The notes: generated by a model from the sequence alone, not told the origin. A stretch of 64,000 bases of DNA from Voacanga thouarsii (GCA_026120185.1 JANUWF010003368.1:2790001-2854000), one strand, 5' to 3'; numbered from the stretch's first letter, positions 11,813 to 23,870 are shown. A program made the numbers and translations.

Positions 11813-12865
11813 GGGCGGAAGTGCAAGAGGAGAGAATTGTTGTTAGCAACCTAGAGTTGATGCCAGATCTAAGGCGGGACATCATTGAGGCTCAGCAAAA
11901 CAATGCAAAATTCTAGTTTTTCAAGGACAAGGAGCTTAAATGGCAAGGCAGTGAATTCTGGCAAGACGAAGTGGGAGTTTTGTATTTCCGAGATCGGTTG
12001 TGTGTACCCGATGAGCACCAATTGAAAGACAGAATTTTGGAAGAGGCGCATAAGAGCAAGTACGCCATTCATCCAGGAGAGGTCAAAATGTATCAAGATC
12101 TGAAAAAGACTTATTGGTGGCCCAGAATAAAGTGGAATGTGGTTAAGTATGTCTCGACGTGTTTCACCTGTTAGAAAGTTAAAGTGGAGCACAAGAAGTC
12201 AGCAGGATTGTTGCAACCGTTACCAGTACTTAAATAGAAATGGGAAGAGGTGACCATGGACTTCGTTATCAGACTTCCTATAGCAAGGACCCAAAAGGAT
12301 GCTATATGGGTAGTGATGGATCGACTGACCAAATCTGCGCATTTCATATCGGTGAATGTAAGGGATTCAATGGAGAAGTTAGCTCAGATCTATTTGCGAG
12401 AAATCATCAGACTGCATAGAGTACCTTCAAGTATTGTGTCCGGCAGAGATCCAAGATTTACATCCTAATTTTAGGACAAGTTCCAAGAATCAGTGGGTTC
12501 TAGTTTGAAGTTCAGTATGACAGCACATCCGCAAACCGATGGACAGTCGAAAAGGGATATTCAGATATTAAAGGATATGCTGAGAGCCTGTGTATTGGAT
12601 TTCGGGGATACATGACGTATTTCATGTGTCACGGCTGAAAAAGTATAATGCCAATCCCGGATATATTTTGAATGATGAGCCGTTAATGTTGCAACCCGAC
12701 CTGAGCTATGTGGAGAAACTCGTGAAAATATTAGACCGAAGTATCAAGACTCTCCGGAACAAGCAAATTCCGATGGTAAAGGTGCAGTGGGAGCATCATG
12801 GCACGCGAGATGCCATATAGGAAACAGAAGAGTGGGTAAAGCAGAAGTATCCCGATCTGAGATAG
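11813..12865 (+). pseudogene. Ty3/gypsy pol, part 2: integrase and chromodomain (L1 element)
   Basis: Continuation of the split pol. The N-terminal zinc region (H-H and CFTC) lies at about 12050-12170, the integrase core begins near 12250 (MDFVIRLP) and a chromodomain follows at about 12700-12865 (KTLRNKQIPMVKVQW, ending KYPDLR). The integrase triad is broken: the second acidic residue is Gly (12442-12444) and the Glu is Lys (12550-12552). A deletion at about 12600 fuses the core (RACVLDF) directly to the segment before the chromodomain (GIHDVFHVS), losing roughly 200-300 residues. Several further stops occur. The chromodomain is the hallmark of chromoviruses and targets integration through chromatin. 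Confidence 0.88.
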
Positions 12866-12898
12866 AGGTATGCCTGAATTTTGGGATGAAATTCTCCT

Positions 12899-12913
12899 AA
12901 GAAGGGGAGGAAG
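12899..12913 (+). other. Polypurine tract of the L1 element
   Basis: An AAGAAGGGGAGGAAG purine run lies immediately 5' of the LTR start at 12914, the expected site of plus-strand DNA priming. The other L1 copy has an equivalent purine run at 31411-31422 on the minus strand. Confidence 0.75.
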
Positions 12914-14340
12914 TGAAATCCCACCTAAAGCCAACCTTAGAGTAAGGGGGTTGTGATGCATATCATATCATTTTGCATGAATATATACGTTTTTAAATGA
13001 TTTTATGTGCTTTAGAATTATAATTTATAGGTTAAAAGGCTTATTTACGCTTATTGAGTAGGAAGGGTAAAATAGTAATTTTGCTTGAGGACAAAATAGG
13101 AAGATAGCTTGTGGATTAAATAAGAAGAATATTTGGGTGAGAAAATAAGAACAAGAGTTGTTGTGGTTTAGTGGTTAGAGCTTTGAAATTTATCTCTAAG
13201 GTCATGAGTTCAAATTCCATCATTTAAGTTTTTATCATGATTATCTTAGTTGAGTTTGAATTTTTATTTTCTTACATTCCATAAAGATAGGAATATTATT
13301 TTAGGGGAGACATGAAGGGAATGTCCTAATTCTATCATCATGTCCTAAACAAAATTCTGGAGGAATTCTTGTCCTTTTATTACCTCTAGCTTGTCCAACA
13401 CCTTCACAAATTAAATTTGTTCAAAATTTATCAAAATCCATCTTTTTAATTCCAAAAAATTCAGCAAGAATTTCTTGTCTTTGAATTTCGAAAATGGATC
13501 TTGAAAGTTGGAGGATTGACTGAAAATAAGAGAGGAGTTAGGAAAGGTTCCCAAGGGAAATTAATCACCATGGTTGAACCTTCAAACTCATCTTTATGGT
13601 GTTCATGTTCTTCATGGAAGAAATCTGAAAATTTTCCAGATTCTTGGGTAGCCTAACTTCCAAAAAACTCAGTCATGTTTCCTGCTCATTTACTGCTAGA
13701 AATATGGCCAATTCATTCAGCTAGAAGAACTGAAAATTTTGTGCAAATTGGACTGCAGAAACCAGAAAAAAATCTGGGCAGTTTTCGCTCATAGTAGCCT
13801 GGAATCGAAGCTGTTTCTTCTACCTTCAAGTCAGCAAAACTCCTCTATTTTTCCTCCATAAAGAAGGGTAGAAACCATCCTTGAAGGACCCTCAAACACC
13901 TCTCAAAAACCTCTACAAATTGGGCTGGAATATTGTAGAAAAACTGCACAGAAAATTGCAGCAAACCTTCGAACCATAGAACACCTTGAAACCAGAAATT
14001 TCCAGCTTTGTTCCCTTAGGCCTAGACCGAAAAAACCTCCCTCAAACCTCAGTAAAATAACCTTTGTTCAGCCATGAACTAAACACCATTAACCTCTCCA
14101 CTTACCTTGCACACTTGGACTCCATAACCATATCTCAAATATCTCCTACGATCACTCCATGCAAACTACAATTTGAACTTCAAAAATATCCAGCATTTGC
14201 TTCATGAAAACACCCTTGTACTAGGCTTCATAACCAGAAATTCCTCTGCCGTTGAGCTCTAAATTTTGGGTGCAGGTAACTCCACCATTTTGCTTCTTGA
14301 AAACCCCCTTGTATTAAACTACACAACCAGAGGTAACTCC
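12914..14340 (+). mobile_element. Truncated 3' LTR of the L1 element
   Basis: Starts TGAAATCCCACC right after the polypurine tract and matches the first third of the reversed LTR at 7558-11810. It is cut at about 14265-14340, where a short duplicated scrap joins the leader of the gag-only L2 element. It carries the tRNA-like module at 13164-13218. It contains no gene. Confidence 0.82.
13164..13218 (+). other. tRNA-like A-box/B-box module inside the L1 3' LTR
   Basis: TGGTTTAGTGGTTAGAGC at 13164-13181 and GAGTTCAAATTCC at 13206-13218 sit at tRNA spacing. The B-box is more eroded than in the 11.5-kb copy. Confidence 0.55.
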
Positions 14341-14391
14341 AATATTTCTTACATGCATTCATAATAAGGGTGTGACCTTTGTAACAAGAAG

Positions 14392-15508
14392 ATGCCTTTG
14401 AGATGGCAAACAACTTCCCGCAGAAGTAGGATTCCCAGAATGGAACCAACAACCCCAGAATATGAGCCTACGTAAAACCCTTCACAGAATAAGGAAGTAG
14501 TAGGCGAAGAAGGTCAAGAAGTGGAGTCAGAAAGACTGATCGATGTCTCAATAGGACAAGCTTTCAATAAGATGACTGAAATCCTCCGAGCGATAGCAGA
14601 GAAGAGAGCACCCCATGGTGAGGATGAGCCTTGGAGCAGTTTTTGAAGTTTCAACCACCCATATACTTTGGTGAGGCAAAACAAGAGCAAAAAGTAGAAT
14701 TGTGGATAGAACAGATGGAGGACATATTCTGCACCTTGCAATACTCAGAGGAGCGGATGGTGAAATTTACTGCTTTCAGACTAAGAGGACCAACGAAAGA
14801 TTGGCAGAAGCGGATACAGGGAAAATGGGAAAGGACAGAACAGGAATGGAACTGGAATAGTTTTGTTGAATCATTCAGAGCTGAATACATCTCTCAGTGG
14901 ATAGTCGAGAAGCGAGAAGACGAGTTCCAGAGCTTAAAACAGGGGAATACAACAGTAGCTCAATACACTGCCCAATTCAATCGCTTATCCAAGTACTGTC
15001 AACGGCTAATAGATATAAAGAAAAATAGTACCCGATAGTTCTTGAAGGGATTGAGACAGGAACTTAGAAGGGCATTGGCACCCTTCCCTCTAACGACTTA
15101 TGTTGTAGCAGTGGAAGCCGCAACCCACATTGAGAATGAAGATAAAAGTAGAGCAGATAGCAAAGCATCGAACACATCTGAGCATGTTACTCATAAGAGG
15201 CCTGCAGGGCAACAACACGTAAATAAAGGAAAATAAGCACGGACTGCACTAACTGGAGCCACTACAAATGTAATAACCTGCCATCACTGTGGCAGGAGGG
15301 GACACACAGTGAAGGACTGCTGGTCTAAGAAGGAGAACCGAAAATACTTTATTTGTGGAGACCCTTCACATATGAGGAATAACTGTACAAAAATTGAAAG
15401 TGCCAACCAAGAAAATCCTGCATTGCTTGCTCGCTCGGCCAGTCGAGCCGACACTGCTAGAGCCCCAGGAAGTGGAGGACAAAAATCTCAGGTGAATACC
15501 AGAGACTG
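14392..15508 (+). pseudogene. Gag pseudogene of a gag-only L2 element (copy A)
   Basis: The ATG is placed by alignment with copy B at 38937. The gag core reads from about 14750 (AFRLRGPTKDW, FVESFRAEYISQWIVEKRE); the nucleocapsid follows with one intact knuckle (CHHCGRRGHTVKDC, about 15278-15320) and a second that has lost its first Cys (YFICGDPSHMRNNC). One frameshift (about 14630) and stops (for example 15037 and 15234) disable it. No protease, RT or integrase follows: about 375 bases later the polypurine tract and LTR begin. It is upstream of LTR 15885-23205 and has lost its own 5' LTR. Confidence 0.88.
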
Positions 15509-15884
15509 AATGGAGAGGTGCTAGAAGCGGACACAACAATGATGAAAGGTAAGCCTACTATTATGTAGATGTTTTGATTTATCCTAATCCTTCGCATCAC
15601 TATGTCAAAGTGGTTTTGGGCATATTAATTAGGATGTGATGGGTCAAAATTGCCCAAACCTGATTGCTAAGTTCACCATTGGGGAAAACAGTGAAAGTCG
15701 ATTAGATTTTGGAGGTAAAGGCTTAGATAGCATTTCATGTGCTAGCAGATGGAAATAGTAGCAGATATCCTTTAAAGTGCCATTGAGGACACTGCTGAGA
15801 GTCTAACGAGTAGGTAAGGAAGGATGGTTTTGAGGTGCAAGCTCACAGGAATTTCGGGGCGAAATTCTTTTAAAAGGGGGAGGA
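15509..15884 (+). other. Non-coding internal tail and polypurine tract of gag-only element A
   Basis: All frames are full of stops and nothing resembles protease, RT or integrase. The tail ends with TTTTAAAAGGGGGAGGA (about 15869-15884), a polypurine tract directly before the LTR. The same tail occurs at 40058-40553 in copy B, which has about 125 additional bases including a GA microsatellite. Confidence 0.75.
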
Positions 15885-16508
15885 TGTAATACCCCATTCT
15901 GGTCACACCTAGTTTATGAGAATTAACATGCATTGAATATGAGCATATATAATTCAACATGATATATGCTTGTTTCATGAATCTGCAAGGTTGTATTGTG
16001 GTGATATGTGCATATTTTAAATTTATTTGAGTATGTGTTCAAAATAAGAAAAATATTAAGGATGGATTTTGGAACAAGACTCAATCCGAAATTGTCATCC
16101 AAAGGAGTGCTGCTTTGCTTGAACCCGAAACCCTTTCCTTCATTTTCGAAGACGATTTTTGCCCTTTCTTTAGTTTGGAATGGAAGATATTTAGGAATAG
16201 TGGAAGGCATTATTTGATTATTGTGTCATAAAATACTTTACATGAAAAAATATTATTGTTATTATTATTATCATCATCATCATTCCTAAAAAGCTATTAT
16301 ATCCTCCATTTTTGGTTAGTCATCTATTAATTATTTATGATAGTAATAATAATTATTATCATACTAATTAGAACCATATTGTTATTATTTATTATCTATT
16401 GAAAACTTATTTATTGTTATAGTTGTTTTCGGTTGATGAATTATGATAATATTATAATATTATATATATTATCTTGATAATGTAATAACCAAATGATTTC
16501 CTTTCATT

Positions 16509-16510
<2 letters not shown>

Positions 16511-16552
<42 letters not shown>
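16511..16552. repeat. (AT)n microsatellite, about 42 bp
   Basis: Pure AT alternation inside the L2 LTR; absent at the matching place in copy B. Confidence 0.95.
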
Positions 16553-16554
<2 letters not shown>

Positions 16555-19239
16555 CTTGTATGACATTAAGCTGTGCATTCACATGGTTGGTCTCATTTAA
16601 CCATCCTATTTGAATTACCTAGTCCTAGTAATTTTTGCTTTAGGTATATTAATATAATCATTTAGTAATATTATATTAAGACTTTCTTCTACTTTGCATT
16701 AAAGTATTATATGCATACTTTGGTGGGATATTATGTACCGGTTGGCATATATGATCATTTAGTTAAGAGACCTTTCGTTTTTTTTTTTTTTTTTCCTTCA
16801 CCAATTGGCATATATGATCATTTAGTTAGGAGACCTCCTGTTTTTTCCCTTCATTGCTACCAACCACCCCCAAGTATTTCTCGTAGCTGGTCAAAAGCTG
16901 TTAGTATCTATAGGAATATAGTTTGATTAGAAGTGTAATTTAAACGAAACAATCTTTATCTTTTCCTCCTATCAACCGGTACATCCTAACCTTCCCTAGC
17001 TTCACAATTTTCCTTTCTTTGCCTAAGGAAAATCTCAGCTTACCTTCACTCCTAGGAACCCTTGAAACTCTCAAGAACTTCAGCCATCATCTTGCACTGC
17101 TTCTTCTCTCCAATGGTGCATGATTTCCTCTTCAACTTGAACAACAAAATGCTGCTATGGTGAGCAAAATAGCCGACACACATACATATTTCTTTAACCA
17201 ACTTCACAACAAACTCTCTTCAGTTTTGTTATCGTGGCCAACACACACAGTAGCTAACATCCTAGGTTACTCTTCTCTATTCCTAAAAGGATTTCAAGAG
17301 GTAACAAGCTTGATCCTTCTTTTATTTTCTCTTGGAAGAAAGGCAGCATGTATATGTTTTTTGAATGGGTTTGGCCGGCATGCTGGCTACTTTAATTATG
17401 TCCTTATGCTCGAATTTTAAATGGAAATTGCAAGGCATGCTGGTTACTTCTATTTATCTCCTTGTGCACGAAATTGAAATGGAAATCGCAAGGCCTACTG
17501 ATTGCTTTTACTTGTCTCTTTGTGCATGAATTGTACATGAAGAATGCTTACTGCAATTTGTCTCTTCCACTCGTTTCTTATCATGAACTTTTTCTATTTG
17601 TCCCTTCTATTTGTTCTCTTCTACTTGTTTCTTTTCATGGACCTAATGCATATGGAAGTTGTGGGTAGTTTGGCAATATATATATATGTTTCTTTTGGAT
17701 TTCAATGCATGAAATATGATTATGTTTTGAGGGTGCTATTTTTGGTTAGCTCTTGCGGATGACAGGATTGGTTTTACAAACCAGAATTTTGCTGCTATAT
17801 GTGGAGCGTGTTAATAGATCCTAAGAAATTTTGGAATCTAGTTTATTTGTAAAGGAAGTGTTTGAAACTTGTTTTAACACATAAATATCATGTTTTTCAT
17901 GTGGCGTATTCTGGAAGTTGCTCGGGTCTATTGCAGAAATTTTTCAAAGGAAAAAAACTAAGAACTGGGGATTTTCGGTGGTTACTGTTCACTATTTTGC
18001 AAACTATTTTGCAATATATTTTGAGTATTGTTTGTTTGAGTAAAAAGGTTGATAATGCACACTTTTTTGTGCTTAAACAATCTGGAAAAGTTGGGGTTAA
18101 AACGGGATCAAGGTTGGAAGTTATTAATTTTCTTTTCAGCATGGCCAAAATTGAGTTAGATTAGAGCAGTTTGGGTTCAGAATTTTCTGCGACTTATATG
18201 AGCCTAATTTTCTAAATATGCTTAGTGTATTTCATTAATAAAATGTTAAGCTATGTGCCAGCAAAATTTGAGGTCAATCGGAGTAGTTCATATAGGGTTT
18301 TTACTCTTAGGAGTTTAGATTATGGTTGTTGGAAATTGAAAGCAGCTAAGGGTTTTGTGCTTAGTTACTAGGTTTAATTTAATTTCGTGAAATGTTAAAG
18401 GGTGGATTCTATGATTTTTAAGGGATTGATGGAAGGTCTTAGGTGCTGAGAATATGCAAAAGTTCATGCTTGCTGCTCATGGACATTATTTGGCGAGCAA
18501 AGGATAATATAGGCATGATATATGCTTGGTGTGTAATATGGACTTGAATTTTGTTTGGGATGATCTAGGAAGTGCTGTGATTAATTTATATGAACTCTTT
18601 GCTAGATTTGGAAGATTATCAAGGGTAAGGACAAACTTACTAGAGTTCATACCCTAAGCTTAAAGATAAGGTAAGTTCCCTTACATTCATGAAATCGATT
18701 TTACCTTGTTATCTTGGTTTGAAAGATATGTTGGTGTGTATCTCTTGGTTTGAACCATTTTGATTTGTTTTGAATATGTAAGAGATGAATTCTTGATCAT
18801 GCATATACTTTTCGAAAATCATAGCATAACTTATTTGAGCATGTGGCTCCTTCACTATGAATACTTGGGAAACATGTTGACTTAAAACCATGCCTTCTAA
18901 AATCTTTATGCGAGTTAAAAATATTATTTGAAATTGTATTGAGCTAATTTTGTAGGATCCTCTTTGGAGCCTTATGAATTGTGAAGATTGAATAACGTTG
19001 AGTACTCAATAGGAGCTAGACCTTTATACTAGCCTTTGGTTGGTCTGGGGATATCTCTCGGCAAGTGGTCACCTCTGAGAGGTTGACTCTTTTGATCAAG
19101 GCATCAGTATAGAAGGTTGAGTCGTCCTCAGCTAGCGACGAGGTTCTAACAGAACCGATGGCCGGAGGTGGGACAGCCGGACTGGATTGAGTAAGAGAGG
19201 GAGGGGAATCTCACTCGGTAGGATGTACACCTACCAGGT

Positions 19240-19244
19240 GTTGG
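19240..19244. repeat. Target-site duplication GTTGG (left copy)
   Basis: Identical five bases at 22505-22509 bound the L3 solo LTR exactly. Confidence 0.9.
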
Positions 19245-22200
19245 TGTAATACCCCGCCCAAAACCACCTTTGACTATGGGGAAAAGTCATGCATTGCATA
19301 GCATCTTGCATTTTATGTGGTAGCTAGAATAATTTTATTTGCATGGATGCATGTGAATTTTTCCGTTGCTCTTGCATTTGAATTAATTGATGTGAAATAG
19401 TTATGTTGTTAAAGATTTGGATAAGGCAGGTTTGGTCGAAGATTTGGAAGGATGAGTATTAGGGTGGTGAGAAATGATTGTGGAAAAAAATTAGTATTGG
19501 AGTTGTTTTGGAATAGCGGAGAGGTTGGTGATTTCCTTTGGTGACCCGAGTTCGAATCCTATCTCTTGAAAATTTTAAGCTTTCTTTTGAATTCCTTTTC
19601 TAGTATTCTTCATGCCTTGGCCGAAAACCCCTAGTGAGGTGACACTTTGAAGAATTTCAAGTGGTATAAAACTCTTTTTGATGAATATTAGAGTTAGGGA
19701 ATATATTAGGGAAAAATCTTATTTTACCTCTTCAAGAATTTTAGTCATAATCCTTTTATTTATTTAATTGTTTTAGATAAATATTTTTACTAAAGTCTTA
19801 GATATCTTCTTTGAGTTTAAACGTCACTTTTATAGGAATAAGACTCCATATTTAACTCCTAAGTTCAAGGATTTTAGATAAGGATAAAGTTTGCTTTATT
19901 TTCAGCTTTTGTTCTCTTGGATTTTCGAAAACCTTAAGCTGGAAAATTCTGGAAATTTTTCCAGATTTTGTCCGCCACCTTGGAGCACTTTTAACTCAAT
20001 CCAAACTCTTCTAAGACTAGAGGAAATCTTATCCAAATCCTTGATAAAATCAGATTTGATTCAATCCAAATTCAACTAGGATTTCCTTCCTTATCCTAGC
20101 AGAATTTCGGCAGCTTTGTATCAACACAAGCTGTCCGAAATTCCAGCCATCTTTAGCTACAATCCAACTCTGTAAATCCTAGCACAAAACACCTAGAACA
20201 CTCCTTAACAATTCAACTACCTTAGCTACACAAAACCAGAATTTCTATCTCCAAAAAACTACTGATTTTCGGCAGCTTGGAAACCAGAAAATTTGGTAAG
20301 CTTGCACAGGAATTTCAGCCAGCCTTGTACTCCTAATCCAACCGAAATTCTGCACACAAAACACACCGAAAAACCCCAGCTGATCAAGCCAATTTCAGCA
20401 CCCAAAACCCTCATCTTTTCTCTGGAAATTTTGGCAGAATTACAGCCTAAATAGTCCAGAATTTCTTCTCCTTTTGTTCAGCAACTTCGCACAGCACTTG
20501 CACAGAATTTTTCAGTCATCAACACCCACACAAACTCTTCCTTATTTGGCCCAAAATTTTGAACACACTCAACCCTTCTCTTGAGCATTATTTCGGTCAG
20601 CCTAGGGGAGCAAATTGCAGATTATTCTCTCCCCTTAAACTCACCTAAAATCGGCAGCAAGGAGACACATCACAAGCTGAAATTTCGCCCTTGCTGTCCA
20701 AGAAACCTAAAGCCAATAGGAGTCTTTCTAAACATCACCATCTAACCCTAAACCAATCTTTTCCAACTCTAAATCATAGCAACCGTCTACCCTCTCCATT
20801 CTACACGAAAATTTCAGCAAATTCTCTCTGCAAATTTTCGAAAACTCAAGAGCTATTCTAAGCAAAAATTGAACACACCTTAAGGTAAGCATAAATCCTT
20901 TCAACCTCTTGATGCCATTTTCTCTAATGATTCTTTTCTCTTTCTTCTACCCTTAAATCACACCCCATAGAGGCTGATTTCATCTTATTCCTTAATTTTT
21001 TGTCAAGAGGAGCAAAGGAGGTAGCTTTTCTCTTCTTCTCAAGCGAACTCGGGACGATCACCATAGGAGCATCGAGACCTCATTACTCGGTTGTTGCAAG
21101 GTAAGGGAATACCCACCCTTGATGCTGAAAGTAAAGTTTAATGGTGTTTATTAGCGAGATGAACATGTGGTCGTGGTATATGATCTTTGGGGATTGAATA
21201 GTTTACTTGGAATTAAATAGGGGATTGCGAATTGTTGTGAAAATAAATGGGATTAGAGCATGTTTGAATTAATTGAGACCCTGATCATGATATTATGTGG
21301 TTTAGATCATGAGGATAATTGAGGAAAGTAAGCTGTGAATTTATCACGTTTATCTAAGGCATATCAAGTAAGTTCTTGCATAAACTCTTTTATTAAATGT
21401 TGTGATGGTAAGTCCTTATATAAACTGTTTGTTAAATGTTGTGATGGCAAGTCTATGTTGTGAAGCTTTGTAAAGCTATTATTAAACTATGTTTGCTTAG
21501 GTTGTAAACGTGGATATTTATTCTTTAAACGGTTTTGTCAAACTAATGATTTTATCAAGAAAACCAATCTTTTCCTTAAATTGTTGGAAATCTCTTTTAA
21601 AGAAAACCACGTTTTACAAAACCAAGGTTTGGAAATATTGCGAATCAGGAATTGGCGGATATGTTCGTTGAGTACTCAATAAGAGTAGGTTAACAATACT
21701 AGTCTTGGAGGGCTAGCGTAAGTCTTCTGGCAGGAGGCCACCTCCAGAAGATGAACTCTGCTTGAAAAGGCGACTGTGTTGGTTGGTCAGGCCAGTCCGA
21801 GCTAGCATTTGTACCTGGTATGGTATTATTTATATTCCCGGCATGGACACCCGGATGGTTTTGTTGGGTGTAGAGATGGAGGAGTATCTCATCCGGTGGG
21901 CTGTACACTCACCTTGATCAGAATGCCCAATGTGTGGTAATCTGGTCTGGACAAGGTGCACAAAGTGTGGTGCCTTGGCCATTTTGTTCTCATGGAACCC
22001 AACGTGTGGTGACATGACTGTTTATTCGAGTGGAGGATTTATTTTGTACAAAGTGTAACAATGAGAAAAACCCACTCCTTGCGAAAAGAGATTGTTTATG
22101 ACTTGCCAAATTATTTCTACAAATGTTTTACACTTTGCATACACGTACTATTCAAAACACCATGTGCACACACAGGACTTACTGAGATTTATTCTCACAC

Positions 22201-22504
22201 CGTTTTACATCATGTTTTCAGGGGATAGATTGTGTTGAGGCAGCGGGGCTTGATAGTAGAGGTTTTGGCTATTTTTCCTATGCTGTTCTAGGGGACTTTT
22301 GTCGTTTATACTTCTGAACAATATTTGTTTTATTTTGTTTTGCTCCAAGTTGAGCCTGATGTAATAAGAGTATTTCTTTATTTATCTAAGTTGATTCCTT
22401 TGGAGATTGGCTTTATATTTTATACCTCGTTCTAAAGACCCCTTGTCCTACGGGACGGGATGACATCCCTGCCCTTTTAGGGTACGTAGTCGTGGGGTGT
22501 TACA
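19245..22504 (+). mobile_element. L3-family solo LTR (3.26 kb) nested in an L2 LTR
   Basis: Runs from TGTAATACCCCGCCC to GTGGGGTGTTACA, with an 11-base inverted match between its ends. GTTGG flanks both sides (19240-19244 and 22505-22509). Deleting it and one GTTGG restores the sequence of LTR copy B near 43.87 kb. It contains no coding domain. Near its end (about 22430-22480) it shares the 'AAAGACCCCTTGTCCTACGG' type tail with the other gypsy LTRs, so it belongs to the same broad lineage. A weak tRNA B-box-like stretch lies at 19548-19560. Confidence 0.92.
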
Positions 22505-23207
22505 GTTGGGAGTCAAGTGCTTCACAGAAGTGAGAGCCACCTCTGTGCCTTTTCACTATCTGATGGGGGTCATGTGCTTCGCCTAGTGTGAGAGCCACCT
22601 CTGTGCCCTGACATATTAACTTGGTTGCTTTTAATTGATGAACTATTTCCGTGGAACTGTTCTAAAATGTCCCTGGAATTTTATTCGAAGCATAATATCT
22701 TTTAATTATTCATATCTTTCCAAACAAAATATTCTAAGAGCATTTTGCTTCATGACTTCTCACTACCATCTTTCAAGAAGTGAGAATTAAATTTACAAAG
22801 AAGGCATAATAAAGCTTTGGATATACTGTTAGTGCATGCATCATGAAACGTGTTTTGTTTTCTTAGCCCAACTCACACATGGGTCTTACTAAGATAACCA
22901 ATCTCCCACTATTTTGAACTCATGTTTTCAGGGTGTCTCAAGTATTGATCAGGTTAGAAGATCAGTAGCTTGAAGTTTTTGTTATGGAATTTCTTTGTCC
23001 ATTTGTTGGATATTTACTTTGAATATTAATTTTATGTGGGAACTTTTATTTAAGTATTGAAGTTTTTTTTTTTAAATTAATTTTCCCTTGGACTTTCTCT
23101 CAAAGTTGATTTTATTTTACTCTTTCATTATAAAGACCCCTAGTCCAATGGACGGGGCGGCACCCCCGACCTATTTTGGGTTACGTAAGTAGGTGGGGTA
23201 TTACAAG

Positions 23208-23219
23208 TGGTATCAGAGA
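23208..23219 (+). other. Primer-binding site (initiator tRNA-Met type)
   Basis: TGGTATCAGAG lies two bases after the LTR end at 23205, matching the complement of the plant initiator tRNA-Met 3' end over 11 of 12 positions. This is the usual priming site of plant Ty3/gypsy chromoviruses. Confidence 0.8.
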
Positions 23220-23370
23220 CTATTATAATAAAACACGCCCAACAGGAGGATCGACCAGAGCAAAATAAGGGTAAGGAACACTTAAACCATACGTCAAAAT
23301 AAAATTTCAACATTATGGACACATAAAACCATAATTGCGAGAAATCGAACCAATAGATGCAATAGACCTA
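23220..23370 (+). mobile_element. Truncated leader of a second L2-type element
   Basis: About 150 bases follow the primer-binding site as an element leader would, then end at 23371 where a reversed L1 LTR begins. No ORF. Confidence 0.5.
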
Positions 23371-23870
23371 GGTAAACTCCACTACCTAGGCCTAACATGG
23401 CCGGGGATGTCGCCCCGTCCATAGGACAAAAGGTCTTTATAACTAGGTCAAATAAAATAAAATAAAAGCAATACTTTAAAATTAATCTTATTACAATACA
23501 AAAATACATGAACAAATCCAAAATAAATCGCTTGCTACCATCTCTCAAAACATCACATAAGAAAATAACATAAAGTCTTCAAATCATAGCCAACAAATCT
23601 AGCTATTGACCTCCACAGCAGGATCGACCTGAAAACTTGGCATAAAAGGTGATGAGATAAAAATATCAATAAGCCTGTGTGTGCTTTGAGTGTTTCAGGT
23701 AAAACAGTTCATGGATGCAAGTTGTAAAAGTTTCATAAGAGAAAGTGCTAGCAAGTAATAAATAAATGTTGAAAATAAAAAGTGGTATTTTACTTTTCAA
23801 ATCATACATGTGCACAATAAATATAACCACTTAAAGGAGTAGCCATGGGTTACCACACGTTAGGCCCCAT

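Larger units (their letters stand above)
15885..23205 (+). mobile_element. L2-family LTR of copy A, interrupted by an L3 solo LTR
   Basis: Begins TGTAATACCCCATTCTGG after a polypurine tract and ends GGGGTATTACA at 23205. Excluding the nested 3260-bp LTR and one duplication copy, it is about 4.06 kb, matching LTR 40554-44560. It carries an AT microsatellite at 16511-16552. A primer-binding-site-like sequence follows it, so it is bounded by internal sequence on both sides. Short ORFs shared with copy B (for example 17157-17420) reflect LTR homology, not genes. Confidence 0.9.

Noticed and set aside
13164..13218. Functional tRNA gene
   Set aside because: A and B boxes are present, but there is no complementary acceptor stem and the copies are embedded in LTRs.
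17862..18164. 100-aa frame with a counterpart at 42344-42685
   Set aside because: Again the same place in two L2 LTRs; no domain and no sign of codon constraint that I can judge by eye.
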